Below are positions 7,669-15,982 of a stretch of DNA of 64,000 bases, in pieces. The notes below the pieces were generated by a model. The model searched no databases. It was given only the letters and a program-made list of their open reading frames with translations, and was not told the origin of the DNA. Both the position numbers and the translations under genes were made by a program. The stretch's first letter is position 1. Each line of letters starts with the position of its first letter. Origin of the DNA: Hyphomicrobiales bacterium. Lineage in GTDB: Bacteria; Pseudomonadota; Alphaproteobacteria; Rhizobiales; Beijerinckiaceae. The DNA lies in contig CANFLM010000004.1 of NCBI GenBank assembly GCA_947447895.1, forward strand, positions 1 through 64,000, read 5' to 3'.

Positions 7669-9071
7669 TGTTGCTCCTGATTGGTTCTTTCCTTCTCCTC
7701 CTCATCATCGGCGTGCCTGTGGCCCTGTCGATGGCCGTCTCCTCGCTGCTCTATGTGCTGGTCGATGGCACCATGCCCGATATTGCGGTCCTGCACCGGA
7801 TGATCGGCGGCGTGGATTCCTTCCCGTTGCTGGCGGTGCCCTTCTTCATTCTGGCCGGCAATCTCATGAATATTGCCGGCGTTACCAACCGCATCTACCA
7901 GTTCGCCGTGCATGCGGTGGGCTGGATGCGCGGTGGACTCGGCCAGGTCAACATCATCGGCTCGGTGATTTTCTCCGGCATGTCCGGCACAGCCATTGCC
8001 GATGCGGCAGGGCTTGGCACCATCGAAATCAAGGCCATGAAAGATCATGGCTATCCGCTGGATTTCTCGGTCGGCGTGACAGCTGCCTCGGCAACCCTCG
8101 GTCCGATCATCCCGCCCTCGTTGCCTTTCGTGATCTATGGCATGATGGCCAATGTCTCGATCGGTTCGCTGTTCATCGGCGGTATCGTGCCAGGTCTGGT
8201 CATGACCGTGATGATGATGCTGACGGTCGCCTATTTTGCCCGCCGCAACAATTGGGGCTCCGATGCGCCCTTCTCCTGGCCGCAGCTGATCAAATCGGCC
8301 ATTGAAGTGGCCGTGGTGCTGGCAACCGGCGGAGCGATCTGGGGCATTTTTGTCGTGACAGAATGGCCTTTGCTGGTCGGGGCTTTCCTGGTGATTGCCG
8401 TGCTGACCTGGGCCGACTGGTACTTCAAATTCTCGGCTGTGATGGCGCTGATGACCCCGATGCTGCTGATTGGCGGCATGACGGCGGGGCTGTTTACACC
8501 AACCGAAGCCGCCGTGGCCGCGTGCGCCTGGGCGCTCTATCTCGGCCTGGTCCGCTACCGCACCATGACCTTCAAATCGGTTGCCAAGGCGACATTCGAA
8601 ACGGTTGAAACCACCGCCTCGGTTCTGTTTATCGTCTCCTCGGCAGCCATTTTCGGCTGGCTGTTGACCGCGACCAAAGTGGCCGATGTGTTGAGCAATG
8701 CCTTTCTGGCCGTGACCGACCAACGCTGGGTCTTCCTGATCCTCGTCAATATCCTGATCCTGATTGTCGGCTCGTTCATCGACACGCTGGCGGCCATCAC
8801 CATTCTGGTGCCGATCCTGATGCCTTTGCTGCTCAAATTCGGCGTGGACCCGATCCATTTCGGTGTAGTGATTACGCTGAACCTGATGATCGGCCTGCTG
8901 CATCCGCCGCTCGGCATGGTGCTCTATGTGCTGGCGCGTGTGGCCCGCATGTCGGTGGAAGCCACCACCATGGCCATTCTGCCCTGGCTGGTGCCGCTGA
9001 TGCTGGCCTTGGGACTGATCACCTTCATTCCGGAAATCACGCTGTGGCTTCCGAAAATGCTGATGAAGTAA
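7668..9071 (+). CDS. dctM: TRAP transporter large permease, DctM family
   Basis: This 467-residue protein has about 12 hydrophobic segments and family landmarks including ALSMAVSSLLYVL, AVPFFILAGNLMN (about residues 57-69), FSGMSGTAIADAAGLG, TLGPIIPPSLPFVIYG, GLFTPTEAAVAA and LLHPPLGMVLYV. DctM carries out sodium-coupled uptake with DctQ and the DctP receptor. It is slightly longer than the common 425-430 residues because of an insertion in the middle (TEWPLLVGAFLVIAVLTW), as seen in some subfamilies. The downstream enolase-family gene begins 25 bases after its stop. Confidence 0.93.
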   Translation: MLLLIGSFLLLLIIGVPVALSMAVSSLLYVLVDGTMPDIAVLHRMIGGVDSFPLLAVPFFILAGNLMNIAGVTNRIYQFAVHAVGWMRGGLGQVNIIGSVIFSGMSGTAIADAAGLGTIEIKAMKDHGYPLDFSVGVTAASATLGPIIPPSLPFVIYGMMANVSIGSLFIGGIVPGLVMTVMMMLTVAYFARRNNWGSDAPFSWPQLIKSAIEVAVVLATGGAIWGIFVVTEWPLLVGAFLVIAVLTWADWYFKFSAVMALMTPMLLIGGMTAGLFTPTEAAVAACAWALYLGLVRYRTMTFKSVAKATFETVETTASVLFIVSSAAIFGWLLTATKVADVLSNAFLAVTDQRWVFLILVNILILIVGSFIDTLAAITILVPILMPLLLKFGVDPIHFGVVITLNLMIGLLHPPLGMVLYVLARVARMSVEATTMAILPWLVPLMLALGLITFIPEITLWLPKMLMK

Positions 9072-9096
9072 CCCATACCAACTGCGGGAGAGACCG

Positions 9097-10203
9097 ATGG
9101 CCAGGATCACACATGTCGAAGTGCTGCTTGTGGATCTTGTGCCCAAGGTCAAACGCACCGATGCGATCCAGAGTTTTGTCTCGCAGGAAACCCCGATGGT
9201 GCGGATTACCGATGCCGATGGCATGGTGGGGATCGGCTATTCCTACACCATCGGCACCGGCGGCTCCTCGGTGCTCGCCCTGTTGAACGACCATCTCGCT
9301 CCCCGCCTGATCGGCTGCGAGGCCGACGAGATCGAGGGGATCTGGCGCAGTCTGTTCTTCCATACCCATGCCACCACTGTCGGTGCCCTGACCTCGATTG
9401 CGCTGGCGGCGATCGACACCGCCCTGTGGGATTTGCGCTGCAAGCGGGCCAAGCTGCCTTTGTGGCGGATGGCAGGAGGCGCGCAACGCTCGGTGCCGCT
9501 CTATTCGACCGAGGGCGGCTGGCTGCATATCGAAACCGCCGCACTGGTCGATGATGCGCTGGCGGTCAAAGCCAAGGGCTTTTCCGGTACCAAGATCAAA
9601 ATCGGCCGTCCGCATGTGGCCGAAGACGTGGCCCGCTTGTCGGCGGTGCGCGATGCCGTGGGTCCGGCCTTTGAAATCATGACCGATGCCAATCAGGGCT
9701 TCAACCTGTCCGAGGCGATCCGGCGGGCGCGCCATTATCAGGAACTCGATATCGCCTGGTTCGAGGAACCGATGCATGCCGATGATGTCGAGGCCCATGC
9801 CCAGTTGACCCGTTCGACCTCGGTGCCGATTGCGGTCGGGGAATCGATGTATTCGATCAGCCAGTTCAAGGACTATCTGGTGCGCAAGGCCTGCACCATT
9901 GTGCAGGTGGATGTGGGGCGGATTGGCGGCATCACGCCATGGCTCAAGGTCGCTCATATGGCAGAGGCGCATAATGTCGCGGTTTGCCCGCATTTCCTGA
10001 TGGAACTGCACGTCTCGCTTTCAGCTGCCGTGCCCAATGGCCGCTATGTCGAATATATCCCGCAACTTGACGAGATCACCCATTCACGCATGAGCATCAA
10101 GGACGGTCGCGCTGTGCCGTCCGACGAGCCAGGTCTGGGAATCGAATGGGATCATGCTGCGATCGAGGCGATGGCCATCGGCAGACAGATCCACCAGGCC
10201 TGA
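9097..10203 (+). CDS. Mandelate racemase / muconate lactonizing enzyme-family protein, copy 2
   Basis: This 368-residue enolase-superfamily enzyme follows dctM behind a GGGAGAGACC ribosome binding site. Catalytic and metal residues are visible: K-x-K in TKIKIG (about K166, K168), TDANQ (D197), WFEEPM (E223), AVGES (E249) and CPHF (H299). It is clearly homologous to the product of 4621-5757 but differs in the capping domain (residues 15-60), which sets substrate choice. The two enzymes may act on different epimers or on successive steps. It is the last gene of the TRAP operon; the next gene is convergent. Confidence 0.88.
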   Translation: MARITHVEVLLVDLVPKVKRTDAIQSFVSQETPMVRITDADGMVGIGYSYTIGTGGSSVLALLNDHLAPRLIGCEADEIEGIWRSLFFHTHATTVGALTSIALAAIDTALWDLRCKRAKLPLWRMAGGAQRSVPLYSTEGGWLHIETAALVDDALAVKAKGFSGTKIKIGRPHVAEDVARLSAVRDAVGPAFEIMTDANQGFNLSEAIRRARHYQELDIAWFEEPMHADDVEAHAQLTRSTSVPIAVGESMYSISQFKDYLVRKACTIVQVDVGRIGGITPWLKVAHMAEAHNVAVCPHFLMELHVSLSAAVPNGRYVEYIPQLDEITHSRMSIKDGRAVPSDEPGLGIEWDHAAIEAMAIGRQIHQA

Positions 10204-10239
10204 CGCGTCCAAGCGCGGGACCCGGTCACGCTCTGTTGA

Positions 10240-10845
10240 TCAGGCCCTGACGATGACCTTTGTTCCGGTTTGCACACGGTTATAGAGATCGATCACATCG
10301 ATATTCCGCATCCGGATGCAGCCAGAAGACACATTGCGTCCGATCATTTCTGGCTCATTGGTGCCATGGATACGGTACAGCGTGTCGCCGTTTTTGGTGT
10401 AGAGATAGAGTGCTCGCGCCCCCAGCGGATTGTCGGGACCACCGGGCAACCCTCCGGCCGCTGCCGTCGGCTTCAAATGCGGCCAGCGCTCGAGCATGTC
10501 GGCGGGCGGGGTCCAATGCGGCCATTCCTGTTTCTGGCCCACGGTGGTCACACCGGTCCAGCCGGCCGCTTCCGATCCCGTCGAGACACCGTAGCGGATC
10601 GCCTTGCGATCCTGCATCACGAGGTAGAGGAAATTCTGGGTGCTATCGACGACAATCGTGCCGGGGGCTTCGCCGGTCGGATCGTCGATCATATAGCGAA
10701 GATAGTTCGGCTCGACCTCGACCTTCGGCACCATCGCCAGAAACTTGGTGTCGCGGGACGTCACGGCAGGATCGGGAAATGTTGCAAAATTGCAGCCCCC
10801 CAGACCGAGCGAGGACAATGCAATCAGGAAATGCCGTCTAATCAT
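10240..10845 (-). CDS. L,D-transpeptidase (YkuD/ErfK family), probable lipoprotein
   Basis: The start MIRRH at 10845 gives 201 residues and a lipoprotein signal with lipobox LGGC (Cys near residue 18). The YkuD catalytic motif is intact: HGTNEPEMIG (His about 160) and VSSGCIRM with the nucleophilic Cys at about 176. These enzymes form 3-3 cross-links in peptidoglycan or attach lipoproteins to it. The region ahead of the motif (GSEAAGWTGVTTVGQKQEWPHWTPP) matches the alphaproteobacterial members. It is convergent with the TRAP operon and stands upstream of no obvious partner. Confidence 0.92.
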   Translation of the reverse strand: MIRRHFLIALSSLGLGGCNFATFPDPAVTSRDTKFLAMVPKVEVEPNYLRYMIDDPTGEAPGTIVVDSTQNFLYLVMQDRKAIRYGVSTGSEAAGWTGVTTVGQKQEWPHWTPPADMLERWPHLKPTAAAGGLPGGPDNPLGARALYLYTKNGDTLYRIHGTNEPEMIGRNVSSGCIRMRNIDVIDLYNRVQTGTKVIVRA

Positions 10846-10992
10846 GGGAAACGAGCCTGTCGAACCGAGCGAATCACTTGCATCAAGTCTTGGCTTGGAA
10901 CCCTTAAAAAATCCAGAAATTTGAGGCAGAAAGCCATTCATTTCCGCATGGCAGCGATGACGCTAGCCGTGACAAGCATGGCTGTCATCCGC

Positions 10993-11631
10993 TCAAGGGA
11001 CCCGTTTGAATGTACCGCTGATCCCGTTGCGAGGGCTGCAGGAGTAGAATTCGGCCTCGATCTGCTCCTTGGTGATTTTGATATCCCAATCCCCGTCCTT
11101 CAGCCGCAACCCGCCATCCGACTGGACCAGGGCAAACTCCTCGTTGCAGACAAAGCCGTCTGGGAACGGTTTGGGCCGATAGGCATCGGGCATCCATGAT
11201 CCGAATATCTTCAGATAGGCCTGGCCATTGCGCTCGCCGACCAGCAGCAAAGCATCCTCGGGCGTGTAGCTGGTGATCGCGTCGGCATAAATGGTGTCGC
11301 TCAGCAGTTCCTGCAATTCCTGAGTGCGACGCAGGGCCAGAGCGGTGCAGGCTGCGGCGCCTTTGTCTTTGGCCTTGTCACTGGCGCACGCGCGATATTC
11401 ACCGAGAAAGACGGCCTGTGACGCCCGCACAAAACCCTTGATCGGGAAGCCGGCATTGGCGGCCTGATAGGCCTGCCCCATCGCCTCGTCGGCTGCGTTG
11501 AGTGCGGGGGTCGAGCAGACCAGCACTTCCAGCTTGCTCTTGGCCTTGGCACAATCAAAGCTGGCCGCCGAGGCCGAACCTGCCGCCAAAACACCCATGA
11601 CAAAACCGGCCAGCCATATACAGTGACGCAT
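10993..11631 (-). CDS. Secreted LprI-like (DUF1311-type) protein
   Basis: About 212 residues from the ATG at 11631, which has a GGGAG ribosome binding site nine bases upstream; a GTG at 11640 is less likely. A signal peptide ends near GSASA. The mature N-terminus, SFDCAKAKSKLEVLVCSTP (cysteines about 26 and 38) with NAADEAMGQAYQAA, matches the lysozyme-inhibitor-LprI-like domain. The C-terminal 90 residues contain DALLLVGERNGQAYLKIFG and are not recognised. The domain is common in envelope proteins. An inhibitor role here is only by analogy. Confidence 0.75.
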   Translation of the reverse strand: MRHCIWLAGFVMGVLAAGSASAASFDCAKAKSKLEVLVCSTPALNAADEAMGQAYQAANAGFPIKGFVRASQAVFLGEYRACASDKAKDKGAAACTALALRRTQELQELLSDTIYADAITSYTPEDALLLVGERNGQAYLKIFGSWMPDAYRPKPFPDGFVCNEEFALVQSDGGLRLKDGDWDIKITKEQIEAEFYSCSPRNGISGTFKRVP

Positions 11632-11740
11632 CTTCAGCACTCCCGCAATTCCGTGACGGTTTCGCGCATCGCCCCGTGGCCTGTCAATATGGCTGCCGCA
11701 TGGATTGGTTCCTTACAGCATCGGGACGACCGGGGTTCCC

Positions 11741-12463
11741 CTATCCGAAATCGTGCAACGCCTGCTGGTAATCCTCATGGGTGTCCATCTCGACCCATTT
11801 GAGGCCGGTAATATCCAGCGGAACGAACCGCAAACCTGTCTGGATAATCTCGTCATAGGCGACTTCGTAATAGTCTTTCCAGCGCGCTTGCGACTGCATC
11901 ATCGCCTCAAGCCGGTCGAACAGCATGGGGGCGGCTTCTGCAGCGATCTTTTCGATCCCGATGGACTCCCCGATGGCCTGATCAACCGCGATGCGGTTGC
12001 CGATACGGGCAATGCTGCCATCGGCATGGCAGATCACCTTGATCACCTCTTCATTGACCATGGAATGGTCGACACAGACCACACTGGCAGCGGGTGGCGT
12101 GGCCATCAGGCGTTGCAGAATGGCTTCGTCGAACATCACATCGCCATCCAGTTTGACGAAGCCTTCGCCATTCAGGGCCGCGCGGGCCCGCAGAAGCGAG
12201 TAGCCGGTATTGGTCTCCAGATAATGCTCGTTGCGCACGAAGCTGACATCAAGAGCGGGAAAGGCCTGGCCGATATAGGCCTCGATCATCTCCTGCATAT
12301 GTCCGCAGATCACGATGAAAGACGTGATGCCGTTGCGCTGCAGCTTGCTGATCATATGGTGCAAGGTGGTTGAACCGGCCATCGGCAACAGTGATTTGGG
12401 GCGATCCAGTGTGAGGGGATGCAAGCGGCTTCCGATGCCCGCCAGAAGGATGACAGCTTTCAT
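11741..12463 (-). CDS. Nucleotidyltransferase of the LicC/PntC type (head-group cytidylyltransferase candidate)
   Basis: This 240-residue protein opens with the sugar-nucleotidyltransferase signature LLAGIGSRLHPLTLDRPKSL (residues 6-25). It also has a metal-binding LDGDVMF strand and a C-terminal KWVEMDTHEDY motif. The short length and these motifs resemble choline-phosphate or 2-aminoethylphosphonate cytidylyltransferases more than hexose-1-phosphate enzymes. The next two upstream genes encode a CDP-alcohol phosphotransferase and a PhnW-like aminotransferase, so a CDP-activated amino-alcohol or aminophosphonate head group is the likely product. The nucleotide preference is inferred from context only. 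Confidence 0.72.
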   Translation of the reverse strand: MKAVILLAGIGSRLHPLTLDRPKSLLPMAGSTTLHHMISKLQRNGITSFIVICGHMQEMIEAYIGQAFPALDVSFVRNEHYLETNTGYSLLRARAALNGEGFVKLDGDVMFDEAILQRLMATPPAASVVCVDHSMVNEEVIKVICHADGSIARIGNRIAVDQAIGESIGIEKIAAEAAPMLFDRLEAMMQSQARWKDYYEVAYDEIIQTGLRFVPLDITGLKWVEMDTHEDYQQALHDFG

Positions 12464-12485
12464 GAGGATAATCCTTCAGATCCGG

Positions 12486-13295
12486 TTATTTGCGTAACGG
12501 GTAGGTCAGAGATCCGTCTTGCGCGACGATCTGCCGCCCGCGTTGCACGAGCCGCACCAGTGCGATCAGCATCTGCCCGATGCCGAACAGCCACAGCCAC
12601 AGATCGGGCCGCTGGACCGCGATGGCCAAGGCCCCGAAGGTCACATGTTCGGCCTCGTCCAGCGCCAGCAGGCTGTGATGGCGCAACCAGAGCCATTGAA
12701 GATGCCCGGTAAAGGATTTATCCGCGCGGCTTTGAGCGTCCAGTGTGGCATAAAGCTGCTGCCTGCGCAGGCGGGACCGGTCCAGATAGGCGGGATCGTG
12801 ATTGATCGCGCTGAACATGGTTTCCAGCTTGATATAATAGCGGAATAAAAAGCCGAAGCAGGAGAGGAAACCGAGAAATACGTAAACGACCTCGCCGGTC
12901 ATCCGATAGGCCGCCAGTGCAAAAGCCGCATTGATGAGACCGATTTTCAGCACATCCAGCGTCTTGTCGAGATAGTCGCCGACGACCGAGGTCTGGCCTG
13001 TAAACCGGGCCAGCTGGCCGTCCAGACAATCGAGCACATAGGAGAGAGGCAACAGCACACCGGCCAGCATGGCGCCCTCCCCGCCGCGCCCGATCAGGCA
13101 TGCCGCCGCCGCATACAGCACGAAAGAGGTGATGGTCACTCCGTTCGGGCTCACCCATGCCTGCCGGCTGGCAAGCCCCAACAACCTGTTGGCCCAGAGC
13201 GGATACCAGAGATCCCCCCAATTGCTGAAAAAATTGGGCTCGACCACCGAAGCGGGATCTTTTCCGGACGTGTTCAAACGGTCAGGCTGCATCAT
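12486..13295 (-). CDS. CDP-alcohol phosphatidyltransferase-family membrane enzyme
   Basis: This 269-residue membrane protein carries the full CDP-OH-P motif, D-x2-DG-x2-AR-x8-G-x3-D-x3-D, at DCLDGQLARF...GDYLDKTLD (about residues 88-116). Hydrophobic segments surround it. The enzyme moves a phospho-alcohol from a CDP donor to a lipid or polyol acceptor. The start overlaps the stop of the aminotransferase gene by 14 bases, and the nucleotidyltransferase follows 22 bases later. The three genes therefore look like one operon making a modified phospholipid or phosphonolipid head group. Confidence 0.85.
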   Translation of the reverse strand: MMQPDRLNTSGKDPASVVEPNFFSNWGDLWYPLWANRLLGLASRQAWVSPNGVTITSFVLYAAAACLIGRGGEGAMLAGVLLPLSYVLDCLDGQLARFTGQTSVVGDYLDKTLDVLKIGLINAAFALAAYRMTGEVVYVFLGFLSCFGFLFRYYIKLETMFSAINHDPAYLDRSRLRRQQLYATLDAQSRADKSFTGHLQWLWLRHHSLLALDEAEHVTFGALAIAVQRPDLWLWLFGIGQMLIALVRLVQRGRQIVAQDGSLTYPLRK

Positions 13296-14427
13296 GCACC
13301 TCGCCCATCAAAGGCTCCATGCCAAGCGGCAGGTGCTGTTCGATCCCCTGGCTGTCCGTGATGATCCGCTGGAGTTGTTCCAGCGCAAACAGCGTATCCT
13401 CATGCCGCAACGCGCCGATATGGCCAAGCTGGAACAGCTTGTCCTTGAGGGGGCCTTTGCCGTTATAGATCACAATGCCCTGTTCCTTGAGCCGCATGGC
13501 CAAGCGCGCCACACTCATCATCGGCGGCAGATACACACATGTGATCACTTGCGACGTGTGGCCCGCATAACGGGCATGATCAAGATTGAGGCGGCGCAAC
13601 ACCCGCCGAGTCAAACGGGCCCGCGCTCCGATATCGCGACGGAAGGCTTTCAAACCCTGATGGGTGATTTCCAGCAAGGAGGCATGCAAAGCCACAAAAG
13701 CATGGATCGCCGGCGTGTTCGGCGTCTGGGCGAATTCGCGCATGAAGCGGAAATGCTTTTCGAGATCGAGATAGTGGCTGGCCTTGTCCCCGCTCTCCAA
13801 TGTCGCCAGAACGACACTGCGCACCACCAGAATACCGACGCCCGGCATCGCCGACAGGGCCTTGCCGGACGCCCCGACCAGAATATCGATGCCCCAGTCG
13901 CGCATCTCGATCTGTTCGCCACCGATGCTGCTGACCGCATCGACCGAGATCAAAGCGCCATGGGCACGGGCCAGTGCCGCCACTTTCGCGACCGGATTGA
14001 GCATGCCCGTGCTGGTTTCATGATGGACCATCAACACAAGTCGATAGGCTTTGGCCTGCAATGAGACCTCAAGGCGGGCCAGATTGATCTCGGCCTGCCA
14101 TTCAAACCGCAAATGATCGACATCCGCGCTGTGGGTGCGGGCGACTTCGGCAAGGCGTTCGCCGAACTCGCCATTGCTGATGACCAGAATGGCTCCCTGG
14201 CTGGCCAGGCCCGCAATGATACATTCATTGGCCGCCGTGCCCGAACCGGTGACAAAGGCGATTTCATAACTGTCATCCGCCCCGACTACCGGGCGCAACA
14301 GCTGGGCCGATTGGCGCAAGATATCGGAAAATTCCACCTCCCGATGGCCGATATTGGTGGTCATCACCGCGCGTTGCACGGCATCCGACAACATCACCGG
14401 GCCGGGGCACAAAAGAATTTTCCGCAT
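13282..14427 (-). CDS. Class V aminotransferase, PhnW-like (2-aminoethylphosphonate:pyruvate type)
   Basis: With the start MRKILLCPGP at 14427 the protein has 381 residues, typical for PhnW and serine-glyoxylate enzymes. Visible features are LCPGPVMLSDAVQ at the N-terminus, VTGSGTAANE (cofactor phosphate loop, about 59-68), HHETSTGMLNP, SVDAVSSIGG (Asp about 163) and the Schiff-base Lys in GASGKALS (about K189). PhnW interconverts phosphonoacetaldehyde and 2-aminoethylphosphonate. No phosphonatase follows it; instead it is coupled to CDP-alcohol chemistry. A biosynthetic role is therefore more likely than catabolism. Confidence 0.8.
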   Translation of the reverse strand: MRKILLCPGPVMLSDAVQRAVMTTNIGHREVEFSDILRQSAQLLRPVVGADDSYEIAFVTGSGTAANECIIAGLASQGAILVISNGEFGERLAEVARTHSADVDHLRFEWQAEINLARLEVSLQAKAYRLVLMVHHETSTGMLNPVAKVAALARAHGALISVDAVSSIGGEQIEMRDWGIDILVGASGKALSAMPGVGILVVRSVVLATLESGDKASHYLDLEKHFRFMREFAQTPNTPAIHAFVALHASLLEITHQGLKAFRRDIGARARLTRRVLRRLNLDHARYAGHTSQVITCVYLPPMMSVARLAMRLKEQGIVIYNGKGPLKDKLFQLGHIGALRHEDTLFALEQLQRIITDSQGIEQHLPLGMEPLMGEVHDAA

Positions 14428-14770
14428 GTCCCGATGCCCTGCGCCAACCGCGCAAGCTGAGTGAATTCTGAGAAGATTTGTTTTCAATAACAAGACCTAA
14501 CGTGAATGAGGGAGGAATGGGAGACGGGCGTCGCGCTGGCGGGACGGAGCTAAAAACGGCACGGCAAAGCAACCGTGGCAGAATGCCGCGTTGGCTCGTC
14601 CTTGAATGGCCGTACAGCCACAAAAATCGGAATGGATATGAATAGAAATGGGAGCGCGAAACTATTGCGCACAGCATGGATGATGAGGCTAACCTTTATG
14701 TTAGAATAGCTCTAACAGTTGTCCTCGCAATATACAATCTAACACTCGAATCATCCGATCGGACTTCGGC
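14428..14770. other. Intergenic gap with small palindromes
   Basis: No credible gene is seen here. The segment holds a GTTAGA (14700-14705) / TCTAAC (14711-14716) hairpin and the perfect palindrome TCCGATCGGA at 14754-14763, just past the stop codon of the minus-strand hydrolase. The region nearest 14427 must contain the promoter of the head-group operon. Nothing else stands out. Confidence 0.4.
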
Positions 14771-15574
14771 TCAAAGACTTTTCAGCCAGGAGATCACCTC
14801 GTATTTTGACGCGGATGGGGTATCGATATGCCCCGCATTGACCACTCTATATTGGCTCTTTGGATGCTTGGCCGCCGCATCGAAGGCGTAGGACGGGCCC
14901 AATTCCGAAAGCCTGTCGGCATTGCCGATCACCCATAAAAACGGGACCCTGGGCATGGCGGCCGCATTGTGGGGGATCACGGCTGGTCCGGTCGGATCAA
15001 AAAAACTCAGATAGGCTTTTGGCGTGGCATTGACCTGAAACGACTTGCCCTGGTTGCTATCGGCAAAATCGGTGGCCTCCTGTCCGCGTCCGGCCTTGAT
15101 CATCTGACGGGCCTTTTCGACCGAAGCGACGATATCGGGGCGGCCGAACCGCTCGGGCGTGTGCCCTGCGGCCAGCGACATCACCCCTGCCAGCCCTGCA
15201 GGGTGGCGGGCGGCATAGCCGATCACCGCATTCGCACCCAGACTTTGCCCGGCGATCACAATTTTGCGCGCCCCCTGCGCCCGCAGCAAGGCAATGGCCT
15301 GGCCGATCTCGCCAAGGGCCTGATCATAGGGGATGTCATAGCTGTCGGGCTGTCCGGCCGTGCCAGCCCAAGCCATGCGGGGCGACACCACCCGCGCACC
15401 TTCAGCTTCAAGTGCATCTGCCAGCGGCTTGGTCGGCCCCAGTGGCCTGCCGCCTTTGCCATGCACCATGACAATGCCGAAGCCCGCCAGACTGCCGGAT
15501 TGGGCAAAGGCCGCCGCCGGAAGCAGCAACAGGCCCAGCACGACTATTCCAACCCATCGACCGATCCGTGCCAT
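14771..15574 (-). CDS. Secreted alpha/beta hydrolase
   Basis: This 267-residue protein has a signal peptide (cleavage near AAAFAQ, about residue 25) and an alpha/beta-hydrolase fold. It shows VMVHGKGG (oxyanion strand), the nucleophile elbow GQSLGAN (Ser about 111), an acid in IGNADRLSE (Asp about 220) and a His in NAGHIDTP (about 249). The order S-D-H is canonical. Its likely place is the periplasm. The substrate is unknown; relatives are annotated only as hydrolases. It is apparently monocistronic. Confidence 0.85.
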   Translation of the reverse strand: MARIGRWVGIVVLGLLLLPAAAFAQSGSLAGFGIVMVHGKGGRPLGPTKPLADALEAEGARVVSPRMAWAGTAGQPDSYDIPYDQALGEIGQAIALLRAQGARKIVIAGQSLGANAVIGYAARHPAGLAGVMSLAAGHTPERFGRPDIVASVEKARQMIKAGRGQEATDFADSNQGKSFQVNATPKAYLSFFDPTGPAVIPHNAAAMPRVPFLWVIGNADRLSELGPSYAFDAAAKHPKSQYRVVNAGHIDTPSASKYEVISWLKSL

Positions 15575-15700
15575 GTTGTGCCCCGCAAAGTCGCCCCGCC
15601 TCAGTCAATCCAGTCTGGGGCAATCCATCATAAGGACAGCAGACCATTTAAGGAAATGCCGATCAAGCCGTCTTCATTCCCATAGGTCGAGGGTGAAGCC

Positions 15701-15937
15701 ATGCGGATTTCGTTTAATCCCAGTGTCATGAACATGAAGCCGGTGCAGCCGATCCAGCGGGTTGTGCGGCAGAACCGGTCGCTGTTGGCGGATCCTGTCG
15801 AAGGCGAGACGGTGCCGAACGGGCCTGTCACCACCTCGCTGTCGCCCCTGGCCGTGCAAAAATCCAAAGAAGAAGTGACCAATGAGGGGCAATACAAGAA
15901 AAACCCCTTGTGGAATGCGATGTTGAACCTACCCTGA
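15701..15937 (+). CDS. Small hypothetical protein
   Basis: This 78-residue hydrophilic protein is preceded by GAGGGTGAAGCC, an acceptable ribosome binding site. I do not recognise a family. It is rich in Pro, Val and polar residues, has no signal peptide or membrane segment, and ends in KKNPLWNAMLNLP. The C-terminal pattern (a hydrophilic stretch, then an amphipathic tail) is loosely like that of the small protein at 27241-27519. The secreted coiled-coil gene starts 45 bases downstream and may be co-transcribed. Confidence 0.5.
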   Translation: MRISFNPSVMNMKPVQPIQRVVRQNRSLLADPVEGETVPNGPVTTSLSPLAVQKSKEEVTNEGQYKKNPLWNAMLNLP

Positions 15938-15982
15938 CAGTCAGGATCACCGGGCCCCACGGGCTGGACCAGTGGAGACATC

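Noticed and set aside
7641-9224. A 527-codon minus-strand frame opposite dctM
   Set aside because: It is rich in His, Gln and Gly, has no motif, and mirrors a certain gene. Such long antisense frames are expected in this GC-rich coding DNA.
10197-10246. Inverted repeat GGCCTGA / TCAGGCC between convergent genes
   Set aside because: The arms are mainly the two stop-codon contexts with a 36-base loop and no T-run, so coincidence is likely.
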